This document shows, piece by piece, positions 16,919-24,249 of a stretch of DNA of 64,000 nt (its first letter is position 1; the number at the start of each line of letters is the position of its first letter). The DNA comes from Gryllotalpicola daejeonensis (lineage in GTDB: Bacteria > Actinomycetota > Actinomycetes > Actinomycetales > Microbacteriaceae): NCBI RefSeq assembly GCF_039538145.1, contig NZ_BAABBV010000001.1, forward strand, positions 868,001-932,000, in the 5' to 3' direction. The translations under genes were made by a program, and so were the position numbers. Below the pieces are notes generated by a model, which was not told the origin of the DNA, searched no databases, and saw only the letters and a program-made list of their open reading frames with translations.

Positions 16919-18613
16919 CTACCCCGTGATCGCGCCCTCGGCTGCCGAGTGCACGAGCTTGGAGTACTTCGCGAGAACGCCACGGGTATAGCGCGGGGGA
17001 AGCGGGGCCCAGCCTTCGCGGCGAGCCCTCAGCTCAGCTTCGTCGACGAGTAGGTCGAGCGAGCGAGCAGCGATATCGACCCGAATCAGATCACCATCGC
17101 GCACGAATGCGATCGGACCAGCGTCGACCGCCTCGGGAGCTATGTGGCCGATGCACAGGCCGGTTGTGCCGCCTGAGAATCGTCCGTCTGTCAAGAGTAG
17201 TACATCTTTTCCGAGGCCCGCGCCCTTGATGGCTGCGGTGATGGCGAGCATCTCGCGCATGCCGGGGCCGCCCTTCGGGCCCTCGTAGCGGATGATCACG
17301 ACGTCGCCGTGCTTGATCTCGCCGTTCGTCAGCGCGTCCATCGCGGCGCGCTCGCGCTCGAACACGCGGGCGGGGCCCTCGAAGACGTCGAGGTCGAAGC
17401 CGGCTGTCTTGACCACGGCGCCCTCGGGCGCGAAGGACCCCTTGAGGATCGTGAGGCCGCCGGTCGGGTGGATCGGGTTGTCGAGCGTGCGCAGCACCTC
17501 GCCGTCGAGTGCGGGCGGGTTGATGTCGGCGAGGTTCTCGGCGACGGTCTTGCCCGTGATCGTCAGCGCGTCGCCGTGCAGCAGGCCGGCGTCGAGCAGC
17601 GCCTTCATGAGCACGGGGATGCCGCCCATGCGGTCGACGTCGTTCATGACGTAGCGGCCGAAGGGCTTGAGGTCGCCGAGGTGCGGCACCTTGTCGCCGA
17701 TGCGGTTGAAGTCGTCGATGGTGAGCGGCACGTCGGCCTCGTTCGCGATCGCGAGCAGGTGGAGCACGACGTTGGTCGAGCCGCCGAGCGCCATTGCGAC
17801 GGTGATGGCATTCTCGAAGGCATCCCTCGTCAGGATCTGGCGGGCCGTGATGCCTTTCTTGAGCAGGCCGACGACGGCCTCGCCCGAGCGGTGCGCGTAG
17901 TAGTCGCGGCGGCGGTCGGCCGAGGGCGGCGATGCCGACCCCGGCACCGAGAGGCCGAGCGCCTCTGCCACCGACGCCATGGTATTCGCGGTGTACATGC
18001 CGCCGCAGGCGCCCTCGCCGGGGGCGAACGCGCACTCGATGCGCTCGGCGTCTTCGAGGCTCATCGTGCCGGCCTTGACGCCACCGACCGCCTCGAACGA
18101 GTCGATGATCGTGATGTCCTTCTCGGTGCCGTCCGACAGCTTCACCCAACCCGGCGCGATGGAGCCCGCGTAGAGGAAGACGGAGGCCAGGTCGAGTCGG
18201 GCCGCCGCCATGAGCATGCCGGGGATCGACTTGTCGCACCCGGCGAGCAGCACCGAGCCGTCGAGGCGCTCGGCCATCATGACGGTCTCGACCGAGTCGG
18301 CGATGACCTCGCGCGAGACCAGCGAGAAGTGCATGCCCTCGTGGCCCATCGAGATGCCGTCGGAGACCGAGACGGTGCCGAACTGCAGCGGGTAGCCGCC
18401 GCCGGAATGCACGCCTTCCTTGGCGGCCTGCGCGAGGCGGTCGAGCGAGAGGTTGCACGGCGTGATCTCGTTCCACGAGCTCGCAATGCCGATCTGCGGC
18501 TTGTCCCAGTCCGCATCACCCATGCCGACGGCGCGGAGCATTCCGCGGCTGGTGGTGGCTTCGATGCCGTCAGTGACGACTCGGCTGCGAGGTTTCACGT
18601 CGATTTCGGACAT
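16919..18613 (-). CDS. ilvD: Dihydroxy-acid dehydratase
   Basis: A 564-residue iron-sulfur dehydratase of valine and isoleucine synthesis. Cluster-ligand cysteines are visible in EITPCNLS, LLAGCDKSIPG and GACGGMYTANTM. The C-terminal LTDGRFSGGTTG segment is characteristic. I start it at the ATG at 18613, because the promoter box TAGGCT ends exactly 6 bases before it. A TTG two codons upstream is possible but would lie inside that spacing. It reads into ilvBNC, so the four steps may be co-expressed. Confidence 0.96.
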   Translation of the reverse strand: MSEIDVKPRSRVVTDGIEATTSRGMLRAVGMGDADWDKPQIGIASSWNEITPCNLSLDRLAQAAKEGVHSGGGYPLQFGTVSVSDGISMGHEGMHFSLVSREVIADSVETVMMAERLDGSVLLAGCDKSIPGMLMAAARLDLASVFLYAGSIAPGWVKLSDGTEKDITIIDSFEAVGGVKAGTMSLEDAERIECAFAPGEGACGGMYTANTMASVAEALGLSVPGSASPPSADRRRDYYAHRSGEAVVGLLKKGITARQILTRDAFENAITVAMALGGSTNVVLHLLAIANEADVPLTIDDFNRIGDKVPHLGDLKPFGRYVMNDVDRMGGIPVLMKALLDAGLLHGDALTITGKTVAENLADINPPALDGEVLRTLDNPIHPTGGLTILKGSFAPEGAVVKTAGFDLDVFEGPARVFERERAAMDALTNGEIKHGDVVIIRYEGPKGGPGMREMLAITAAIKGAGLGKDVLLLTDGRFSGGTTGLCIGHIAPEAVDAGPIAFVRDGDLIRVDIAARSLDLLVDEAELRARREGWAPLPPRYTRGVLAKYSKLVHSAAEGAITG

Positions 18614-18619
18614 GAACAA

Positions 18620-18625
18620 AGCCTA
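18620..18625 (-). promoter_or_regulatory. -10 box, leaderless promoter of ilvD
   Basis: TAGGCT on the minus strand, 6 bases before the ATG at 18613. It uses the same hexamer and spacing as leuB, another gene of the pathway. Confidence 0.6.
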
Positions 18626-18640
18626 CTGAGGCGAAAAGGA

Positions 18641-19429
18641 TCACAGAGACCGAGCGGATGCCTCACGAGCAGTCGCGAGCCGTGACAGCAGCTCGGCGAA
18701 GGCCGCGACGTCGGCGACCCGCGCGGTGGCGGCCGTCTCGCCCTCGCCGACCTTGACGCCGAGGTCGCCGGGTTCGAGCACCGCGAAGGCGTCTTCGTCG
18801 GTCACGTCGTCGCCGGCGTAGAGCACGGTGGTCGGCGCGTTCTCTTCCGCCGTGAGCAGCTCGCGAAGCATCCGCACGCCGTCGCCCTTCGTCACCGCGC
18901 GCACGCTGAACTCGACGATGTCCTTGCCGGCGCGGGTCGTGAAGCCGCCGATGGAGTCTGCGGCCTCGCGCGCCGCCCGCTGCAGGGGCGCGACGAGCTC
19001 GGTGTGCTCGACTCGGCGCGTGTGCACGCCGAAGCCGACCGGCTTGTGCTCGAGGCGGGCGCGCGGCACCGCGGTCACGAGCTCGGTGAGCGCGGCCTCG
19101 AGGCGCGCCATGCGCGCGCGCTCGTCGTCGGTGAGGGCGACGTCGGCGAGCTCGCCGCGGATCGACACCTCGACGCCGTGCGAGCCGACGAGCAGGGCGT
19201 CCGGCCCGGACTCGGTGAGTCGCGCCAGCTCGCCCAGCGGGCGGCCAGAGACGAACGCGACCCAGGTCGCGGGCAGCGCGCGCAGGCGCTCCAGCGCCGC
19301 CGCGCCTGCCGGGGTGATGCGCGAGGTCGACGGGTCGTCGACGAGGGGCGCCATCACGCCATCGAAGTCGAGCGCGACCAGCAGGCGCCGGGCGGCGGCC
19401 AGCTCGTCGATCTGAGGGTCTGAAGCCAT
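18641..19429 (-). CDS. otsB: Trehalose-6-phosphate phosphatase
   Basis: A 262-residue HAD-superfamily phosphatase that removes phosphate from trehalose 6-phosphate. Motif I is LVALDFDGVMAPLVDD with the nucleophile and acid Asp. SGRPLGEL is motif II, and YAGDDVTDEDAF carries the Mg-binding acids of motif IV. GSHGVE is typical of OtsB. The ATG at 19429 lies 2 bases after the otsA stop. With otsA it makes trehalose from UDP-glucose and glucose 6-phosphate. Confidence 0.95.
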   Translation of the reverse strand: MASDPQIDELAAARRLLVALDFDGVMAPLVDDPSTSRITPAGAAALERLRALPATWVAFVSGRPLGELARLTESGPDALLVGSHGVEVSIRGELADVALTDDERARMARLEAALTELVTAVPRARLEHKPVGFGVHTRRVEHTELVAPLQRAAREAADSIGGFTTRAGKDIVEFSVRAVTKGDGVRMLRELLTAEENAPTTVLYAGDDVTDEDAFAVLEPGDLGVKVGEGETAATARVADVAAFAELLSRLATAREASARSL

Positions 19430-19431
19430 GC

Positions 19432-20931
19432 TCAGTCGCCGGTGTCGCGCGCGGCCTGCGCCCGCTTCGGGATGTCGAGGTGGTTCGCCGGGTCGTTGTG
19501 GTCCTCGCGCACGAGGGCGTCGAGGAACGTGGCGCTCCAGCGCTGCACGTCGTGGCTCAGCACTCTCTTGCGCAGGGCGCGCATGCGGCGCGTGCGTTCG
19601 CGCTGCGGCATCCGGATCGCATGCACGATCGCCGACTTGAGCCCGTCGATGTCGTGCGGGTTGACGAGCAGCGCCTGGCGCAGCTCGTCGGAGGCGCCGG
19701 CGAACTCGGAGAGGATCAGCACGCCGTCCTGGTCGGTGCGGCTCGCGACGTACTCCTTGGCGACGAGGTTCATACCGTCGCGCAGCGCGGTGACGAGCAT
19801 GATGTCGGCCGCGAGGTAGAGCGCCACCATCTCTTCGCGCGGGTAGCCCTGGTGCAGGTAGTGGATCGCGGGCCGGCCGAGCTGCGAGAAATCGCCGTTG
19901 ATGCGGCTGACCGTGATCTCGACCTCGTCGCGCAGCTGCGCGTAGGCGTCGACGCGCTCGCGGCTCGGGCTCGCGACCTGCACCAGTGCGACGTCCTCCG
20001 CCGAGATCACACCGTCTTCCAGCAGCTCGCCGAACGCCTTCATGCGGTGGCGGATGCCCTTGGTGTAGTCGAGCCGGTCGACGCCGAGCATCAGCACGCG
20101 CGGGTTGCCGAGCTCTTCGCGGATCTCTTGCGCGCGCGCCCTGATCTTCGGGTCTGCGGCGAGCTTCTGATAGGCCTGCGCGTCGATCGAGATCGGGAAC
20201 GGCCGGGCGAGCACGGTGCGCACCGGCTGCCCGCGGCGGGCCGTCGCCCTGTGCCGCAGCGTCATCTCGGCCTGCGTCTCTTCGAGGCGCACGTTGATGA
20301 GGTTGCCGCGCGTCTCGTAGCCGTGCAGGCGGCGCACGGCGCGGGCGAAGTTGCCCGCGTCCGCGACGCGCTGGAAGCCGACGACGTCGGCGCCGAGCAG
20401 TCCGTCGATGATCTGGCGGCGCCACGGCAGCTGCGAGTAGATGCCGTATGCCGGGAAGGGAATGTGGTTGAAGAATCCGATGATCAGGTCGGGCCGCGCG
20501 TCGCGCAGCATCTTCGGAACGAGCTGCAGCTGATAGTCGTGCACCCACACGATCGCGTTCTGCGCCGCGACGGCGATGGCGGCGTCGGCGAAGCGGCGGT
20601 TCACCCGCTGATACGCCTCCCACCACTCGCGGTGGTAGCTCGGCGGCGAGATGACGTCGTGGTAGAGCGGCCAGAGCGTGTCGTTGCTGAAGCCCTCGTA
20701 GTAGTCGGCCACCTCATCGGCCGACAGCGGCACGGGCACGAGGTCGATGCCGTCGGCCTCGAACGGGTCGAAATGCACGTCGGGCATGCCGGGCCAGCCG
20801 ATCCACACCCCGTCGCGCTCGCGCATCACGGGTTCGAGAGCCGCGACCAGACCGCCGGGGGACGTTCGCCAGACGGCGTCGTCGCCTTCGCCCGAGACGT
20901 GGTCGACCGGAAGCCGGTTCGAGACGATCAC
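19432..20931 (-). CDS. otsA: Trehalose-6-phosphate synthase (GT20)
   Basis: This glycosyltransferase makes trehalose 6-phosphate from UDP-glucose (or another NDP-glucose) and glucose 6-phosphate. Family segments include SNRLPVD, VWVHDYQLQLVP, GFFNHIPFPAYGI, LGVDRLDYTKGI and LRDGMNLVAKEYVA. From the first normal start, GTG at 20931, it has 499 residues, but this cuts into the first conserved strand. The frame stays open upstream and encodes NQQYELVIVSNRLPVD, which matches the usual OtsA beginning. The only plausible earlier start is an ATT at 20985 with GGGGG 6 bases before it, giving 517 residues. The true start is therefore uncertain. Confidence 0.94.
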   Translation of the reverse strand: MIVSNRLPVDHVSGEGDDAVWRTSPGGLVAALEPVMRERDGVWIGWPGMPDVHFDPFEADGIDLVPVPLSADEVADYYEGFSNDTLWPLYHDVISPPSYHREWWEAYQRVNRRFADAAIAVAAQNAIVWVHDYQLQLVPKMLRDARPDLIIGFFNHIPFPAYGIYSQLPWRRQIIDGLLGADVVGFQRVADAGNFARAVRRLHGYETRGNLINVRLEETQAEMTLRHRATARRGQPVRTVLARPFPISIDAQAYQKLAADPKIRARAQEIREELGNPRVLMLGVDRLDYTKGIRHRMKAFGELLEDGVISAEDVALVQVASPSRERVDAYAQLRDEVEITVSRINGDFSQLGRPAIHYLHQGYPREEMVALYLAADIMLVTALRDGMNLVAKEYVASRTDQDGVLILSEFAGASDELRQALLVNPHDIDGLKSAIVHAIRMPQRERTRRMRALRKRVLSHDVQRWSATFLDALVREDHNDPANHLDIPKRAQAARDTGD

Positions 20932-21023
20932 CAGCTCGTACTGCTGGTTACCCGAGTGTTGATCTGCTGACTTCGCTGCGGAAATGCGGCACCCCCAAGC
21001 TCGTCAGCCAGGCTATCAGCGGC

Positions 21024-21029
21024 TAGCGT
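21024..21029 (+). promoter_or_regulatory. -10 box, leaderless promoter of small gene 21036
   Basis: TAGCGT, 6 bases before the ATG at 21036. It supports the reality of this short gene. Confidence 0.5.
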
Positions 21030-21035
21030 GAAGGC

Positions 21036-21236
21036 ATGACCCTCCGAAAGTACGTGCTGAGTCCTCGGCTGTACGCGTCGGCCCTCGCGGTGCTGCCGGT
21101 CGTCAGGGCGACGCGCAAGCCGCAGCTCGGTCAGCGCTCGTGGGTGCTCTGGGCGGGCTGGGCACTCGGCACGGCCGCCGCCATCGTCTCGGTCCGTGAG
21201 GATTCCGCGCGGCGTGTCTCCACGAATCGGCGCTGA
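21036..21236 (+). CDS. Small hypothetical membrane-associated protein
   Basis: A 66-residue basic protein I do not recognise as a named family. A hydrophobic stretch (about residues 40-53, SWVLWAGWALGTAAAIVSV) could be one membrane helix, flanked by Arg/Lys-rich ends. The gene is divergent from otsA and 21 bases before the next small gene. A well-placed -10 box supports expression. The function is unknown. Confidence 0.55.
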   Translation: MTLRKYVLSPRLYASALAVLPVVRATRKPQLGQRSWVLWAGWALGTAAAIVSVREDSARRVSTNRR

Positions 21237-21245
21237 TTAGCCCCG

Positions 21246-21251
21246 AAAATT
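21246..21251 (+). promoter_or_regulatory. -10-like box before gene 21258
   Basis: AAAATT, 6 bases before the ATG. It is AT-rich in an otherwise GC-rich region and matches the second A and last T of TANNNT. Confidence 0.35.
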
Positions 21252-21257
21252 ACAGGC

Positions 21258-21731
21258 ATGTTCTTCGGTCGCCGCAAGCATGCCGCACCCACCCCGGCAC
21301 CGGCTGTGCTCGCCAGCGCGCCGCCCGCCGCGCCCCAGCTCACCGATGAGCTCATCTTCGCCGCCGTGCAGAAGAGCCTGAACGATGTGTTCGGCGAGAA
21401 CGGCGACTGGACGGTGGCGCGCCGCTCCCCCGACCAGGACGACCTGATCTTCCACGACGTGCTGGTGCACTCGCTGGCCACCTCGGTGACCGCCTCGGTG
21501 GCCGCGGCCCGCGAGACCCTGGTGCCGACCGGCGGCCCTCTCGGCCTGCTGCGCGCGCCACGCGTCGAGTCGAACGCGACTGAAGCAGCCGCAGAGGAAT
21601 CCGCCGACGAGCCCGCCGCCCTCAGCTGGGAGCCCGCGCCGATCACCCGCTGGGCCGACCTCAAGCGCCCGGTCACCGGCGAGGTCGCGGTCATCACCCA
21701 CGACACCGTGACGCACGACAAGGCCGCATAG
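21258..21731 (+). CDS. Hypothetical protein, 157 residues
   Basis: I do not recognise the family. It begins MFFGRRK followed by an Ala/Pro-rich segment. Residues about 28-85 look folded (LTDELIFAAVQKSLNDVFGENGDWTV then HDVLVHSLATSVTASV), and an acidic Ala/Glu-rich linker precedes a short conserved-looking tail. There is no membrane segment, so it is presumably cytoplasmic. It sits between the trehalose synthesis genes and the GH15 gene on the same strand as the latter, with its own weak promoter box. Confidence 0.6.
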   Translation: MFFGRRKHAAPTPAPAVLASAPPAAPQLTDELIFAAVQKSLNDVFGENGDWTVARRSPDQDDLIFHDVLVHSLATSVTASVAAARETLVPTGGPLGLLRAPRVESNATEAAAEESADEPAALSWEPAPITRWADLKRPVTGEVAVITHDTVTHDKAA

Positions 21732-21741
21732 CTTCTCTGCG

Positions 21742-21747
21742 TAACCT
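21742..21747 (+). promoter_or_regulatory. -10 box, leaderless promoter of GH15 gene
   Basis: TAACCT, 6 bases before the ATG at 21754. Confidence 0.55.
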
Positions 21748-21753
21748 GCAGGC

Positions 21754-23541
21754 ATGTCACTGGCGATCGAGGACTACGCACTCATCGGCGACTGCTTCAC
21801 CGCGGGCCTCGTGGGCCGCGACGGCGGCATCGACTGGCTCTGCCTGCCTCGCTTCGACTCCCCCAGCGTCTTCGGCGCGCTGCTCGGCGATGAAGAGAGC
21901 GGCCGCTGGGTCATCGCGCCCACCGAGACGGATGCCTCGGCCGAGCGACGCTACGACGGGGCCGGCTTCTCGCTGATCACCCGCTGGACCACGCCGACCG
22001 GCGAAGTCGAGGTGATCGACGTGATGCCGATCGGCCGCGGCCGCGTCGATGTCGTGCGCCGGGTGCGCGGCCTGCGCGGCTCGGTCGAGCTGAACCAGGA
22101 GCTCCGGCTGCGCTTCGACTACGGCGCGACGATTCCCTGGGTCAGCCAGAACCGCAGCGTCGAGCCCGCTGAGCTCGTGGCGATCGCCGGCCCGAATGCC
22201 GTCGTGCTGCGCGGCCCGGCCGTTCGCGGCCACGACCACCAGCACTCCGGCACCTTCACCGTGGCGGAAGGCGAGACCGTCGACATCGTGCTCACCTGGT
22301 TCCCGAGCCACCGCGAGCTGCCGGCACCGCTCGACGTCGACGCGGCCCTCGACCGTACGCGCGAGTGGTGGCAGGAATTCATCGACCGCGGGCAGCACGA
22401 CGACGACCCCCGCTACCAAGAGCTCGTGCTGCGCTCGCTGCTCGTGCTGCGTGCGCTGACCCACGAGTCGACCGGCGGCATCGCGGCCGCGGCGACCACC
22501 TCGCTGCCCGAGCAGTTCGGCGGCAGCAGGAACTGGGACTACCGCTTCGTCTGGCTGCGCGACGCGGCGCTCACGATCCACGTGCTCGCACAGCACGGCT
22601 ACAACCATGTCGTCGACCGCTGGCGGCAGTGGATGCTGCGCGCCATCGCCGGCGACCCGGCCGACGTGCAGATCATGTACGGCCTCGGTGGTGAGCGGTG
22701 GCTCCCCGAGCGCGAACTCGCGTCCCTGCCCGGCTATCAGGGCGCCGCCCCTGTGCGAGTCGGCAACGCCGCCTCAGAGCAGTTCCAGGCCGACGTCATC
22801 GGCGAGGTCATGCTCGCCTTCTCGGCGGCGCGCGAGGCGGGGCTCACCGAGGACGCCGTCTCGTGGGGGCTGCAGCGCGCCCTGCTCGGTCACCTCGAGA
22901 AGGTATGGGCGACGCCCGACCAGGGCATCTGGGAGATCCGCGGAGAGCCCCGTGCGTTCACGCACTCGCGGGCGATGTCGTGGGCCGCGTTCGACCGCGG
23001 GGTCGAGGCCGTCGAGAAGCACGGGCTGCACGGGCCCGGCCAGCGCTGGCGAGAGCTGCGCGACAGCATCCGTCACACCATCGATCAGCACCACGTCGAT
23101 CACGCGACGGGCGCGTTCGTTCAGTACGCGGGCGCAGTCCACGTGGATGCCGCCCTGCTGCAGCTCCCCCAGATCGGCTTCTGCGCCCCGGACGACCCGC
23201 GCATGCTCGCGACCGTCGCCCGCATCGAGGAGGAGCTGCTGCACGACGGGTTCGTCGACCGCTACGTCTCGGAGACCGGGGTCGACGGCCTGCCCGCGGG
23301 TGAGAACCCGTTCACCGCCTGCTCGCTGTGGCTCGCCGAGCAGTACGCGCGCTCCGGCAGACGCGACGACGCCATCGCGCTGCTCGACCGGGTCGCGGCA
23401 ATCGCGAACGACGTCGGGCTGCTGTCCGAGGAGTACGACCCGAAGGCGAAGCGACAGGCGGGCAACACGCCCCAGGCGCTCTCGCACCTCGCGTTCGTGC
23501 GCGCCGTCGACGCGCTCTCTGACACCGAGATGACTCGATAA
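21754..23541 (+). CDS. Glycoside hydrolase family 15 (glucoamylase/trehalase type)
   Basis: A 595-residue cytoplasmic enzyme without signal peptide. The N-terminal beta-sandwich starts IEDYALIGDCFTAGLVGRDGGIDWLCLPRFDSPS, and the (alpha/alpha)6 catalytic barrel follows with NWDYRFVWLRDAA. The C-terminal catalytic region is LSEEYDPKAKRQAGNTPQALSH with the general base Glu. GH15 proteins of this actinobacterial type include the mycobacterial trehalase as well as glucodextranases, so the substrate is not fixed by sequence. Lying beside otsAB, it may hydrolyse trehalose and balance its synthesis. Confidence 0.88.
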   Translation: MSLAIEDYALIGDCFTAGLVGRDGGIDWLCLPRFDSPSVFGALLGDEESGRWVIAPTETDASAERRYDGAGFSLITRWTTPTGEVEVIDVMPIGRGRVDVVRRVRGLRGSVELNQELRLRFDYGATIPWVSQNRSVEPAELVAIAGPNAVVLRGPAVRGHDHQHSGTFTVAEGETVDIVLTWFPSHRELPAPLDVDAALDRTREWWQEFIDRGQHDDDPRYQELVLRSLLVLRALTHESTGGIAAAATTSLPEQFGGSRNWDYRFVWLRDAALTIHVLAQHGYNHVVDRWRQWMLRAIAGDPADVQIMYGLGGERWLPERELASLPGYQGAAPVRVGNAASEQFQADVIGEVMLAFSAAREAGLTEDAVSWGLQRALLGHLEKVWATPDQGIWEIRGEPRAFTHSRAMSWAAFDRGVEAVEKHGLHGPGQRWRELRDSIRHTIDQHHVDHATGAFVQYAGAVHVDAALLQLPQIGFCAPDDPRMLATVARIEEELLHDGFVDRYVSETGVDGLPAGENPFTACSLWLAEQYARSGRRDDAIALLDRVAAIANDVGLLSEEYDPKAKRQAGNTPQALSHLAFVRAVDALSDTEMTR

Positions 23542-23544
23542 GCT
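23539..23544 (+). promoter_or_regulatory. -10 box, leaderless promoter of gene 23551 (contains GH15 stop codon)
   Basis: TAAGCT ends 6 bases before the GTG at 23551. Its first three bases are the TAA stop of the GH15 gene. Confidence 0.5.
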
Positions 23545-23550
23545 GACACC

Positions 23551-23982
23551 GTGACCGTGAATGCAGCATCCCCGGCCGTCACCCACGACGACGGCGTTCA
23601 GAACCAGTCCTTCGTCGGCTTCCTCGCCCGGCGCATCCCGTCGGCTCTCGGCGGACTGCTCGTCACGCTGCTCGCGCTGCTCGTGTTCCTGTTCTGGGTC
23701 TACACGCTCGTCGTGACCTGGATCGGCCACGGCGACCTCTCGACCCCGCTCTTCCAGACGACGGTCGCGGCTGTCCTCGTTGTCGGCGTCGCCTTCTTCG
23801 CGCGCAAGACGCTCGGGTGGCTCGGGCTGCTGATCATCGCGGCGGCCTGGTGCATCCTCTCCGGTCTTCCGCTCATCCCGATCGTGCAGGTGATCGTGCA
23901 GGCCGTGCTCGTGACGCTCATGGTCGCCGCAGCGGTGTTCGCCGTCGTCGCGGCGGAGCAGGCCGAGAAGCCGCGTTTTTAG
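23551..23982 (+). CDS. Small integral membrane protein, unknown function
   Basis: A 143-residue protein with three or four hydrophobic helices (about residues 32-58, 68-85, 90-108 and 112-135) after a polar N-terminus. I do not recognise a family, and there are no catalytic motifs. It sits directly before csbD and shares the region with trehalose genes, so a stress or envelope role is possible but unproven. The GTG start is favoured by the leaderless promoter geometry. Confidence 0.65.
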   Translation: MTVNAASPAVTHDDGVQNQSFVGFLARRIPSALGGLLVTLLALLVFLFWVYTLVVTWIGHGDLSTPLFQTTVAAVLVVGVAFFARKTLGWLGLLIIAAAWCILSGLPLIPIVQVIVQAVLVTLMVAAAVFAVVAAEQAEKPRF

Positions 23983-24000
23983 GCCGCGCCCGTCGGGTAC
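23975..24000 (+). promoter_or_regulatory. Putative SigB/SigF-type promoter of csbD
   Basis: GTTT at 23975-23978 and GGGTAC at 23995-24000 are separated by 16 bases. This matches the consensus GTTT-N15-17-GGGTA of SigB/SigF-type stress sigma factors and differs from the TANNNT boxes elsewhere in the window. The -35 element lies inside the end of the previous gene. Confidence 0.5.
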
Positions 24001-24034
24001 TTCCCCTGTGAACGACACAGAGGGGAGCGACAAC

Positions 24035-24220
24035 ATGTCGATCGAAGACAAGGGCCGCCACGCCGCCGACGACGCCATCGGCAAGGGCAAGGAAGCCGCC
24101 GGCAAGGCGACCGACAACGAGAAGCTCGAGAACGAGGGCAAGGCCGACCAGGTCGGCGCGAAGGTCGGCAAGGCCGGCGACGCGATCAAGGATGCCTTCC
24201 ACAAGGCGACTGACCACTGA
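24035..24220 (+). CDS. CsbD family stress protein
   Basis: A 61-residue, highly charged Lys/Asp/Ala-rich protein with the CsbD pattern of repeated GKGKEAAGKATDNEKLENEGKADQ and AGDAIKDAF. CsbD-like proteins are abundant, largely disordered cytoplasmic proteins induced in the general stress response, with unknown biochemical role. I start it at the ATG at 24035, because GGGGAG lies 7 bases upstream. A GTG at 24008 would add nine residues that encode the ribosome site itself. The SigB/SigF-like promoter fits the family's stress control. Confidence 0.85.
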   Translation: MSIEDKGRHAADDAIGKGKEAAGKATDNEKLENEGKADQVGAKVGKAGDAIKDAFHKATDH

Positions 24221-24237
24221 TTGCCGCCCGGGCTCAA

Positions 24238-24243
24238 TAGACT
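24238..24243 (+). promoter_or_regulatory. -10 box, leaderless promoter of acyl-CoA ligase
   Basis: TAGACT, 6 bases before the ATG at 24250. Confidence 0.6.
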
Positions 24244-24249
24244 CGCCCT

